Under the pieces are notes generated by a model. The model was not told the origin of the DNA. It saw only the letters and a list, made by a program, of their open reading frames with translations, and did no database searches. Of a stretch of 8,026 bases of DNA, positions 1 through 5,508 are shown one piece after another; the stretch's first letter is position 1, and each line of letters begins with the position of its first letter. The stretch is from Ruminococcus flavefaciens. Lineage in GTDB: Bacteria > Bacillota > Clostridia > Oscillospirales > Ruminococcaceae. A program made the position numbers and the translations under genes. The stretch is taken from assembly GCA_002373775.1 (NCBI GenBank), contig DFJW01000031.1:1-8026 (forward strand). Direction: 5' to 3'.

Positions 1-718
1 TGTTCTCCTGTACCTGATGCCAGTACTTGGCTGTAACTATATGACCGAGAGGATGTGCAAAATTGTGACATACCATTTTCGGCATTCCTGTAGAACCGGA
101 TGTGAAGTAAATGAGCATGGTGTCTGTTGCTTTTGTAGCCTGATCTCCGGTGGGGCGCTCAAATGTGTCGGGGTATTTAGCTATTTCGTCCTCGAAGAAA
201 TCCCAGCCTTCACGGGGTTCTGCAACTGCGATCTTCTTGCGGAGTGTCTTTATCTGTGGTGCTGCTCCGTCTATCTGACCGCGTATGTATTCGTCGTCAC
301 ATGCTACGATAGCTGATATCTCTGCCATGTTTCCGCGGTACGCGATATCATGTGTGGTGAAAAGCAGATTTCCGGGGATGAGGATGACGCCAAGCTTATG
401 GAGAGCTGTGGCTATTACCCAGTATTCCCAGCGGCGGCGGAGTATCAGAAGGACAACATCGCCCTTTTTAAGACCGAGACTGCGGAAATAATGGCAGGTC
501 TGGTTAGAAAGCTTCGATATATCTGTGAAGGTGAAAGTACGCTCCTGTTTGTCATGGCTCAGCCAGAGCATTGCCTTTTTGTCAGGTTCTTGCTTTGCCC
601 ACTCATCGACGATATCCCAGCCGAAGTTGAAATCTTCCGGCACGTTGACTCTGTAGTTCTCCTTGAAGTCTTCATAGGAATCAAATTCGATACGGGGCAG
701 ATAGCGGTCTAAAAGCAT
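1..718 (-). CDS. AMP-binding acyl-CoA synthetase (acetyl/medium-chain type), C-terminus cut off
   Basis: Acyl-CoA synthetase of the ANL adenylating superfamily. Such enzymes activate a carboxylic acid with ATP to an acyl-AMP and transfer it to CoA in the cytoplasm. I translated 239 codons from the ATG at 718 with no stop to the window edge. The clearest evidence is the P-loop-like adenylation signature LIYFTSGSTGMPK at residues 202-214. Upstream are YEDFKENYRVNVPEDFNFG (15-33), as in the N-terminus of acetyl-/medium-chain acyl-CoA synthetases, and IPGNLLFTTHDIAYR (114-128), a variant of the usual IPATH..T.KDIVYR. An AAAGGAG ribosome site (730-736) lies 11 nt before the ATG. The gene starts 24 nt after the stop of the HTH-cupin regulator, so the two are probably co-transcribed. 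About half of a typical 550-residue enzyme is present. The acyl substrate (acetate, branched or aromatic acid) cannot be told from this part. Confidence 0.9.
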   Translation of the reverse strand, partial: MLLDRYLPRIEFDSYEDFKENYRVNVPEDFNFGWDIVDEWAKQEPDKKAMLWLSHDKQERTFTFTDISKLSNQTCHYFRSLGLKKGDVVLLILRRRWEYWVIATALHKLGVILIPGNLLFTTHDIAYRGNMAEISAIVACDDEYIRGQIDGAAPQIKTLRKKIAVAEPREGWDFFEDEIAKYPDTFERPTGDQATKATDTMLIYFTSGSTGMPKMVCHNFAHPLGHIVTAKYWHQVQEN

Positions 719-742
719 TTTATTCAGTACTCCTTTATATTA

Positions 743-1288
743 TCATTCAGCGATCATAGTCAGGAATCTTGCTTTGGTATCTCCGTAGCAGCGCTGACCA
801 TGTGGATAGGTGGGGTTGAAATAGATAGAGTCTCCTTCGTTGAGGATGATCTCCTGATCTTCAAATACTACGGCAACACTGCCCTTCAGGACGAGGTTAA
901 ACTCCTGTCCGGAGTGTGTTACCAGTTTTGCGGGCTCGTCGGAAGGCTCAAGCGTTACAAGAAGAGGCTGCATTATCTTGTCTGCATATCTGAACGCGAG
1001 GTCCTTGAAACGATATCCGGGGAAGCGGCTTATACTCTTTCCGTGTCCTCTGCGGACGACCTGATATGTGTCTATGCGGCTCGGCTCGCCTGTTACGAGC
1101 TCGTTGAAATCCACATTGAATTTATTGGCGATCTCATATATCACACTGATAGGGAAATCACCGTTCTTTTCATACTCTGCATACTGCTCAGCTTCGATAC
1201 CGAGTTCTTCTGCAAGCTTTTCCTGTGAGTAGTCGCACACTTCACGCAGTTCACGCACTCGTGCAGCGATCTCATTAATGGTCTCCAT
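743..1288 (-). CDS. HTH-XRE / cupin transcriptional regulator
   Basis: Cytoplasmic DNA-binding regulator of 181 residues with the standard XRE-cupin layout. An N-terminal helix-turn-helix spans about residues 8-62 (IAARVRELREVCDYSQEKLA, then YEKNGDFPISVIYEIANKF). A linker follows, then a C-terminal single cupin barrel at about 105-178, with HSGQEFNLVLKG (125-136) and GDSIYFNPTYPHG (152-164). Possible ligand-pocket residues H125, E129 and H163 are visible, but the metal-binding set is incomplete compared with classical cupin motif 1. GGAGGT at 1295-1300 sits 6-7 nt before the ATG. It is the first gene of an operon with the AMP-binding synthetase downstream. By analogy with the family, it probably senses a small acid or CoA-related ligand and controls this operon. 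The ligand is unknown. Confidence 0.9.
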   Translation of the reverse strand: METINEIAARVRELREVCDYSQEKLAEELGIEAEQYAEYEKNGDFPISVIYEIANKFNVDFNELVTGEPSRIDTYQVVRRGHGKSISRFPGYRFKDLAFRYADKIMQPLLVTLEPSDEPAKLVTHSGQEFNLVLKGSVAVVFEDQEIILNEGDSIYFNPTYPHGQRCYGDTKARFLTMIAE

Positions 1289-1323
1289 AACGATACCTCC
1301 ATTGCATTGCTATTTTCAGTATA

Positions 1324-1348
1324 TCCGCAAAAACATCATCCGTGCGGA
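1324..1348. repeat. Inverted repeat in leader of regulator operon (possible operator)
   Basis: TCCGCA (1324-1329) and TGCGGA (1343-1348) form a perfect 6-bp inverted repeat with a 13-nt centre. It lies about 10 nt downstream of the expected transcription start and about 35 nt before the start codon. It could be an autoregulatory operator for the HTH-cupin protein or a small leader hairpin. This rests on symmetry and position only. Confidence 0.35.
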
Positions 1349-1365
1349 ATGCTGATTTAACTTTT

Positions 1366-1394
1366 ATTATATCATATCTTTGTCAGAATTTCAA
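1366..1394 (-). promoter_or_regulatory. Sigma-A promoter of regulator/acyl-CoA synthetase operon
   Basis: On the minus strand TTGAAA (1389-1394) and a perfect TATAAT (1366-1371) are separated by exactly 17 nt. The expected start is near 1359, leaving a leader of about 70 nt before the regulator's ATG at 1288. No other good promoter is seen between this gene and the preceding terminator. Confidence 0.8.
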
Positions 1395-1424
1395 TAGCAC
1401 AGACGAAATTTAATCCGGAATATG

Positions 1425-1464
1425 CAAAAAAACTCTCTGCCGCGGTGATCTCCGCAGCAGAGAG
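1425..1464 (-). terminator. Intrinsic terminator of the dockerin gene 1481-2590
   Basis: CTCTCTGC (1433-1440) pairs with GCAGAGAG (1457-1464). A C/A mismatch follows, then GCGG (1442-1445) pairs with CCGC (1452-1455) around a 6-nt loop. On the minus strand the hairpin is followed by eight T (1425-1432). It starts about 16 nt after the stop codon. Confidence 0.9.
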
Positions 1465-1480
1465 CGAGTGTTTTATAAGA

Positions 1481-2590
1481 TCATAATCCAAGCAGCCTGA
1501 GCTGTATGGTCTCGGCATCGGAGAGGGTGACGCCGTCGCCGGTGTCGCAGATGTCGGCGTTGAACATGCCCTGCTCGGTTATGCCGTCGGGCTTTCCTAT
1601 GCCGTAAACATCGGGATTTGCGAGGGACTGCATTACCATTACTGCATCTGCCATGTTGACGGAAGTATCGTTATTGGCGTCGCCTTCTTCGTAGTCGAAC
1701 ATGTCGATTGTGCTATTAATATCATATCTATCCTGTGCTATGTCGGTAATACGCCCTGAACCATATTTAGTTACCAGACCGGTATCGTCGTACACCTGCT
1801 GTGCAAGTTCGAGAAGCTCAAGATCGGATATCTTTTCTTTGGGTATCAGGTAGATGTAAGGAGGCAATACATATTCCTGTGTTTCAGAATCATAATTTGC
1901 CATATCATAATAATATGGATAGAATTTATCATCATAGACACTGGGATCACGGGCAATATATACATCCAGCCCTTTTTCCTCAACATATGATGTCAGAAGT
2001 TCTTCTGTCTCAGGACTGTATTCATAACATGTTGGATAACGGCTTGAAATTGCGATATAAGTTATTGCTCCGTAAAAAACACACGATGAAACGCATCCGC
2101 TTTCTTTCAGATAATCAGCGATACCACGCGCCTCATTAACATCCGAAATGTCTGTTTTCATATCTGTTATGCAATTATTATACCGTGGGAAGTAATCAAA
2201 ATTACTGCCGTTCGCACTGTTGTATTCCGATAACAATGCTTTAAGATCATCATTTGTTTTTCCTTCTGAAAGAGAATACTCGAGCCTTCCGGTATGGAAC
2301 TCCTTGATATATGAAAAATTACTGTAGTAACCGTATTTCTTATTATATGAAGTATAATAGTGCATAGACACAGGAGTGTTCTCAACCGGATAAGAAGTAC
2401 AACTATAGAAATAAGATAAGTCCTCTTTATCAAATAAATTATATATAGTTATTGACTCTGGTATCTCTATCATGTTTTCAAAGACTTCTTCACGGTTTGT
2501 ACCAAACAAAGGCTCTGCTGAGGTTGAGTATACCGGCAAAGCTGAAATCACACACACAGAGGCTATAAAAGATGATATAATTTTTTTCAT
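1481..2590 (-). CDS. Secreted dockerin type I protein of unknown function
   Basis: Exported protein of 369 residues. A signal peptide covers residues 1-25 (MKK, hydrophobic core, cleavage probably after STSA). The middle (26-300) is Tyr/Asp/Ser-rich and matches no enzyme motif I know. It seems to hold two related alpha/beta units, about 113-173 and 195-276. A dockerin spans about 303-368. Its first calcium loop is GDANNDTSVNMADA (D304, N306, D308, D315), followed by VMVMQSLANPD. The second is a variant loop, NADICDTGDGVTLSDAETIQ, ending LRLLGL. Dockerins bind cohesins, so the protein probably docks on a scaffoldin at the cell surface. The start ATG at 2590 is preceded by a G-rich ribosome site (AAAGGGGG, complement of 2598-2605) 7 nt away. 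The gene has its own promoter and terminator, so it is probably monocistronic, and expression may be phase-variable (see 2678-2686). Function is unknown; an adhesin, binding module or protease partner are guesses. Confidence 0.88.
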   Translation of the reverse strand: MKKIISSFIASVCVISALPVYSTSAEPLFGTNREEVFENMIEIPESITIYNLFDKEDLSYFYSCTSYPVENTPVSMHYYTSYNKKYGYYSNFSYIKEFHTGRLEYSLSEGKTNDDLKALLSEYNSANGSNFDYFPRYNNCITDMKTDISDVNEARGIADYLKESGCVSSCVFYGAITYIAISSRYPTCYEYSPETEELLTSYVEEKGLDVYIARDPSVYDDKFYPYYYDMANYDSETQEYVLPPYIYLIPKEKISDLELLELAQQVYDDTGLVTKYGSGRITDIAQDRYDINSTIDMFDYEEGDANNDTSVNMADAVMVMQSLANPDVYGIGKPDGITEQGMFNADICDTGDGVTLSDAETIQLRLLGL

Positions 2591-2666
2591 AGTTATTCCC
2601 CCTTTTATTAAGAACCAGATACTAAATATGGATTATGATAATAGAAGTTTTACCCCCTATACTTAT

Positions 2667-2696
2667 ATTATACTCTACCCCCCCCCGATTTGTCAA
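2667..2696 (-). promoter_or_regulatory. Promoter of the dockerin gene, with homopolymeric G tract in the spacer
   Basis: A perfect TTGACA (complement of 2691-2696) and a perfect TATAAT (complement of 2667-2672) are separated by 18 nt, reading aatcgggggggggtagag. Half of the spacer is a run of nine G. The expected start near 2660 gives a leader of about 70 nt before the ATG at 2590. With perfect boxes, promoter strength should depend strongly on spacer length. A loss of one G gives the optimal 17 nt; gains or larger losses should weaken it. Confidence 0.82.
2678..2686. repeat. (C)9/(G)9 mononucleotide tract, candidate phase-variation switch
   Basis: Nine consecutive C on the plus strand, by far the longest G/C homopolymer in the window, lying wholly inside the -35/-10 spacer of the dockerin gene. 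Tracts of this length are prone to slipped-strand mispairing. The same layout is known to control porA and opc in Neisseria. Confidence 0.85.
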
Positions 2697-2708
2697 TAGT
2701 TATAACTA
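2697..2708. repeat. 12-bp perfect palindrome abutting the -35 box (possible operator)
   Basis: TAGTTATAACTA is its own reverse complement and ends exactly where the TTGACA -35 element of the dockerin gene begins. Its position suits an activator or repressor site. An AT-rich palindrome of this size could also arise by chance. Confidence 0.35.
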
Positions 2709-2746
2709 ATAAAAGTCAACTATCGCTTTTGTGCATATTCACTAAT

Positions 2747-4273
2747 TCACCTGCTGACGGTGATACTGCACTTTCCGCCGCTTATCTCTCCGATATTTAT
2801 TGTGTAGCCGGTGTTTATCGTCTGGTCACCATTGCTGTCGTATGCAGCGAAATTGGATGTTCCGTAGCTTATGCTGTCTCCTGTGTGGTAGAAGCCGTTG
2901 TTGTCATTTACAAGACGAAGCACTCTTATCTTTTCATCACCCATGTAGTAGTCCGAGAAATTGTTGTACTTGAAGCCGTCATAACCCAGCTCTGCCTGAA
3001 CATGGAACACCCTTACTCCTTCGTCATAGGAATATATATCCGCGTTGTTGCCTGTGCGGGTGATGTACTCGACAAGGAAATACTCGGATGTGTAGTCCCC
3101 CGGCTCTCCTGTTATGGGAAGCACAAGACAGCTGCCGACACTGGAAGCATCGGATATCTCGAATGTCTGTGTTCCGCTTCCGCTGTAGCTCTGGACTTCA
3201 TCCTCCCTCAGCCAGCCGTACATCAGCTTGGAGAAACTGCAAAAATCACCTATGGAATCATCCATGCGCTCATAGCCGGCTTCTCCGTGCATGCCTTCAT
3301 AATCGCTGCTGTCGTATTTGTAATAGTCCGGAAGTCCGATAGAATGTCCCATTTCATGTATGAGCGTCTGCTTCAGATATCTCATATCGCTCTTATTTGG
3401 CATTACGTCCATGATTATATAACTGCCGACCTTCGTGCCGTCAACTGTGAATCCCGGGTTCTTGTACCATGTGCCTGTACAGCCGTACCAGTATTGCTTC
3501 ATATCATCGGATGCGTTGTCCAGCGGTACTGTAAAGGAAATACAGTCGATATACCCGTCACCGTCACCGTCGTAATCGCTGAAATCTATCTGTCCGTCAA
3601 GTCCTGCGAGGACTTCCTTCGCCATGGTCTCGTATTCATACTGTCCATAGGAATAATCCGCCATGTTTCCGCTGCATGTGTATCTGTATACATCGCCGCT
3701 TATATGAAGGTTGCCGTAGGATGCCCGTTCATACCATGCAGTCACGCTTTCGTAGGGAGCCTGTTCCCGACCTTGACCGAAGAGTTCCTGCTCCAGCTGT
3801 TCGTTGGTATACGCTGTGTCAAGATACTTGGCGTCTGCAAAATCCACATAGATGCACAACATTTTCACATCGCCCTTTGAAGGTGTTGATGAACTGAACG
3901 GCGCCACGACCGACGGAAGATATTCTCCCTGCGGTATCTCACTTCCGCGCTCTATCCACTCTGTCGGCAGTGAACCTGCAAGCATCTTCCTCAGCTTTAC
4001 AAGATCGTAGATGTCCAGCACTGCATCATGCACAAGATCTGCACGGTATATGTAGCCTTCATTGCTCCTTCCGAGAAGCCAGTTCTGGTACATGACAACG
4101 TCAGATATGTCAAGTACGGAATTGTTGTTTACATCTCCTGCAAGGTAGCCAGTATCCTCGTAGAAAAAGTACTCAGTTTCTGCGTCTTCTGCGTGAGAAC
4201 CGGGAATGCGCACAGCCGGTGAGAGGGTGAATGCAGCTGTCATCAGTGCTGCTATGCGTTTGATCGTGTTCAT
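2747..4273 (-). CDS. Secreted M6-like zinc metalloprotease with N-terminal dockerin
   Basis: Exported protease of 508 residues. A signal peptide spans about 1-28 (KR, hydrophobic core, cleavage probably after GSHA). A dockerin covers about 45-100. Its first loop is GDVNNNSVLDISD (D47-D58). The second, ADLVHDAVLDIYD (D79-D90), is degenerate, with V at position 3, and neither loop keeps the usual glycine. The catalytic part carries HEMGHSIGLPD (306-316), the HExxHxxGxxD zinc site with E307 as base. A likely Met-turn at M337 follows, in RMDDSIGDFCSFSKLMYGW (336-354), close to the M6 (immune inhibitor A-like) pattern. DYDGDGDGYID (233-243) looks like a calcium loop. The C-terminal 150 residues are beta-rich and lack a second dockerin. 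AAGGAGG at 4282-4288 lies 8 nt before the ATG. No clear terminator follows, so some read-through into the next dockerin gene is possible. The role is probably surface or cellulosome-bound proteolysis. Confidence 0.92.
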   Translation of the reverse strand: MNTIKRIAALMTAAFTLSPAVRIPGSHAEDAETEYFFYEDTGYLAGDVNNNSVLDISDVVMYQNWLLGRSNEGYIYRADLVHDAVLDIYDLVKLRKMLAGSLPTEWIERGSEIPQGEYLPSVVAPFSSSTPSKGDVKMLCIYVDFADAKYLDTAYTNEQLEQELFGQGREQAPYESVTAWYERASYGNLHISGDVYRYTCSGNMADYSYGQYEYETMAKEVLAGLDGQIDFSDYDGDGDGYIDCISFTVPLDNASDDMKQYWYGCTGTWYKNPGFTVDGTKVGSYIIMDVMPNKSDMRYLKQTLIHEMGHSIGLPDYYKYDSSDYEGMHGEAGYERMDDSIGDFCSFSKLMYGWLREDEVQSYSGSGTQTFEISDASSVGSCLVLPITGEPGDYTSEYFLVEYITRTGNNADIYSYDEGVRVFHVQAELGYDGFKYNNFSDYYMGDEKIRVLRLVNDNNGFYHTGDSISYGTSNFAAYDSNGDQTINTGYTINIGEISGGKCSITVSR

Positions 4274-4314
4274 AGTTTTTTCCTCCTTTTTGACAATATA
4301 ATGCCTTCATTCTT

Positions 4315-4343
4315 ATTATAAGGTCATCGCCCGCCGCAGTCAA
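4315..4343 (-). promoter_or_regulatory. Sigma-A promoter of the dockerin metalloprotease
   Basis: On the minus strand TTGACT (complement of 4338-4343) and TATAAT (complement of 4315-4320) are 17 nt apart. The expected start near 4308 leaves a leader of about 35 nt, which contains the AAGGAGG ribosome site. Confidence 0.8.
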
Positions 4344-4367
4344 TGGATTATCAGATATTTTATGAAG

Positions 4368-4385
4368 ATATTATACGGATAATAT
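4368..4385. repeat. Inverted repeat upstream of protease promoter
   Basis: ATATTAT (4368-4374) and ATAATAT (4379-4385) form perfect 7-bp arms around ACGG. The repeat is centred about 35 nt upstream of the protease -35 box. It could be a regulator site, but its AT-rich content makes chance likely. It also contains a TATAAT-like string without a fitting -35. Confidence 0.25.
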
Positions 4386-4432
4386 GTAATATCGTTTCCG
4401 ATGTTCTGAAAGCTGCACGATTTTACACATGC

Positions 4433-4469
4433 AAAAGACTCCTGCCCACAAATGCAGACAGGAGTCTTT
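4433..4469 (-). terminator. Hairpin terminator of the lipoprotein gene
   Basis: AAAGACTCCTG (4434-4444) and CAGGAGTCTTT (4459-4469) form a perfect 11-bp stem with a 14-nt loop. On the minus strand the stem ends in a short T run (4433-4436), partly within the stem. It lies about 48 nt after the stop at 4517 and should insulate the protease promoter. The short T tract makes it a moderate terminator. Confidence 0.7.
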
Positions 4470-4516
4470 GCGCTTATTTCAAATTGTTATTCCCTATTTC
4501 ATGAACGCCCCGCGTC

Positions 4517-5092
4517 TCACTGCTGGAACGGATTGTTCGGATCATTGTACTGCTGGGGCTGATTGAACTGAGCCTGCTGCTTCTGTGCCTTCTTGTTCTT
4601 TATCGCCAGCACCTTTCCTACGATGAGGAGCACGATTACTCCGCCTAATACCAGATATACCCACAGCGGCTGGCCGAGTAATACCCTATGAACGAAGTCT
4701 GATCTTTCAAGGGTATATATATCGCCGTCTCTGTAAGCTGTTATCTGCTTTCCGTCATCGCTGAGTTCAAGTCTTACTTCATAATCAACGTCAAAAAGTC
4801 CTGTTGCAGTAAAGGTTATGATATCATCAGACCTTTTTACGTTGGATACTTTGTACTTGGTCGTGCTTTCATTATACTCTATATCTTTCCCGTCTATCTT
4901 GACTTGACAGAGGAGAAAAACTCCGTCGTTGTCCTCGATAGTGTCGTACGCATTGTTCAGCGCTGCATTTCCATATGTTTGGACATTTGCTTCAACACAT
5001 TCCCATTTGCCGTCAAAGTCCTTGCTTCCACAGCCTGTCAGTGTCATCATCAATGTACACATCAGAAGAATAAGTCCAAATACCTTTTTCAT
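4517..5092 (-). CDS. Small lipoprotein with C-terminal transmembrane helix, unknown function
   Basis: Predicted lipoprotein of 191 residues. The signal is MKK plus a hydrophobic core, ending in the lipobox L18-T-G-C21, so C21 should be lipidated after cleavage. The exported part (about 22-138) begins GSKDFDGKWECVEANV. It reads as alternating beta strands (YKVSNVKRSDDIITFTATG, DYEVRLELSDDGKQITAYRD), suggesting a small beta-barrel or lipocalin-like fold. A transmembrane helix follows at about 143-163 (LWVYLVLGGVIVLLIVGKVL). A Lys/Gln/Asn-rich tail of about 27 residues (KNKKAQKQQAQ to NPFQQ) should be cytoplasmic by the positive-inside rule. Two membrane anchors in one small protein is unusual. 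I chose the ATG at 5092 because GGAGG lies 5 nt before it and the lipoprotein signal starts there. A longer in-frame reading from 5134 adds 14 residues and would bury the signal. I do not recognise a named family. Confidence 0.8.
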   Translation of the reverse strand: MKKVFGLILLMCTLMMTLTGCGSKDFDGKWECVEANVQTYGNAALNNAYDTIEDNDGVFLLCQVKIDGKDIEYNESTTKYKVSNVKRSDDIITFTATGLFDVDYEVRLELSDDGKQITAYRDGDIYTLERSDFVHRVLLGQPLWVYLVLGGVIVLLIVGKVLAIKNKKAQKQQAQFNQPQQYNDPNNPFQQ

Positions 5093-5097
5093 AACAA

Positions 5098-5103
5098 CCT
5101 CCC
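5098..5103 (-). promoter_or_regulatory. Ribosome binding site that fixes the lipoprotein start
   Basis: GGGAGG (complement of 5098-5103), followed by TTGTT and the ATG at 5092. It lies inside the alternative longer reading frame, and no comparable site precedes the ATG at 5134. Confidence 0.75.
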
Positions 5104-5166
5104 ACCCATATCCCGCGTCAGTTTCCCCCGACACTGACTTACGGACATGCTATATTTTATACTCTT

Positions 5167-5194
5167 ATTCTACCATAATCTCACAAAAAAACAA
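5167..5194 (-). promoter_or_regulatory. Possible promoter of the lipoprotein gene
   Basis: TTGTTT (complement of 5189-5194) and an extended -10 TGG-TAGAAT (hexamer is the complement of 5167-5172) are 16 nt apart. A second -10-like TATAAA lies at 5156-5161 with a poor -35. The T-rich -35 is also the tail of the hairpin at 5194-5211, so the assignment is uncertain. Confidence 0.35.
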
Positions 5195-5211
5195 CTACCC
5201 TTTCGGGTAGT
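5185..5211 (-). terminator. Orphan hairpin terminator, minus-strand orientation
   Basis: ACTACCC (5194-5200) and GGGTAGT (5205-5211) form a 7-bp stem. Read on the minus strand, the loop is GAAA, followed by TTGTTTTTTT (5185-5194). It is a good intrinsic terminator for leftward transcription, but no minus-strand gene lies immediately upstream of it (5212-5508). On the plus strand it is followed only by TCTTTG. Confidence 0.6.
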
Positions 5212-5219
5212 CTTTGTGC

Positions 5220-5389
5220 AGCGGGACGCTTTTCATCATTGAACTTATTGTCCGGGCTGAACGTGTTTTCCGGGCTGCGGAACACTGCTCTTTTTGGCGA
5301 TTTGCGGGCGGCGGAACGCCGCCCCTACATTCTACTCTCTTCTCACTACTCTCTACTTGCTCTTTATGTTATAAGCAGCGTGACGCTGC
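5220..5389. repeat. Cluster of short GC-rich hairpin repeats plus pyrimidine tract
   Basis: This intergenic stretch holds several related mini-palindromes. They are AGCG-gga-CGCT (5220-5230), TTCCG-ggctg-CGGAA (5268-5282), a perfect 8-bp stem GGGCGGCG-gaa-CGCCGCCC (5306-5324) and GCAGCG-tga-CGCTGC (5375-5389). TCCGGGCTG occurs twice (5251-5259 and 5269-5277). Between the last two hairpins, 5326-5366 is almost purely pyrimidine and contains CTACTCTCT twice (5332 and 5346). No convincing gene fits. It looks like a REP-like dispersed repeat accumulation between the divergent lipoprotein and DAHP synthase genes. Whether the units recur elsewhere in the genome cannot be seen here. Confidence 0.6.
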
Positions 5390-5440
5390 ACCCTTGATCG
5401 TGGCATTGTTTTATGAACATCAAGTTTTTTCGCGCGTCTC

Positions 5441-5469
5441 TTGCTCTTTCCGTAATTATGTGATATAAT
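5441..5469 (+). promoter_or_regulatory. Promoter of DAHP synthase gene
   Basis: TTGCTC (5441-5446) and a perfect TATAAT (5464-5469) are 17 nt apart, with an extended -10 TGA immediately before the hexamer. The expected start near 5476 gives a leader of only about 33 nt. That leaves no room for a T-box, trp-type attenuator or riboswitch. Confidence 0.75.
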
Positions 5470-5493
5470 AATAGAGTTGTTAATTACAAATAC

Positions 5494-5500
5494 AAGGTGG
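5494..5500 (+). promoter_or_regulatory. Ribosome binding site that fixes the DAHP synthase start
   Basis: AAGGTGG ends 8 nt before the ATG at 5509. An in-frame GTG at 5497 lies inside this site, so it cannot be the start. A second in-frame ATG at 5515 is 14 nt away and less likely. Confidence 0.75.
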
Positions 5501-5508
5501 TAATACAT

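Noticed and set aside
17..712. Plus-strand open frames over the left edge
   Set aside because: They lie opposite the acyl-CoA synthetase, whose minus-strand frame carries the adenylation signature and a proper ribosome site.
800..1228. Plus-strand open frame of about 142 codons
   Set aside because: Antisense shadow of the HTH-cupin regulator, with no ribosome site.
2690..3880. Long plus-strand open frame of about 396 codons opposite the metalloprotease
   Set aside because: It is antisense to a gene with signal peptide, dockerin and HEMGH zinc site. Its translation is low-complexity V/I/C-rich without domains, and it has no ribosome site at its start.
5093..5134. Longer start for the lipoprotein at 5134
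   Set aside because: It would place 14 polar residues before the lipoprotein signal and would contain the ribosome site of the ATG at 5092.
5214..5468. Possible small plus-strand gene in the 5212-5508 intergenic region
   Set aside because: It runs through the hairpin repeats and pyrimidine tract and ends inside the DAHP synthase promoter. There is no ribosome site, and the translation is Cys/Phe/Leu-rich without pattern.
5476..5508. T-box or attenuator ahead of DAHP synthase
   Set aside because: The leader after the predicted start is only about 33 nt and has no stem-loop or specifier-like structure.
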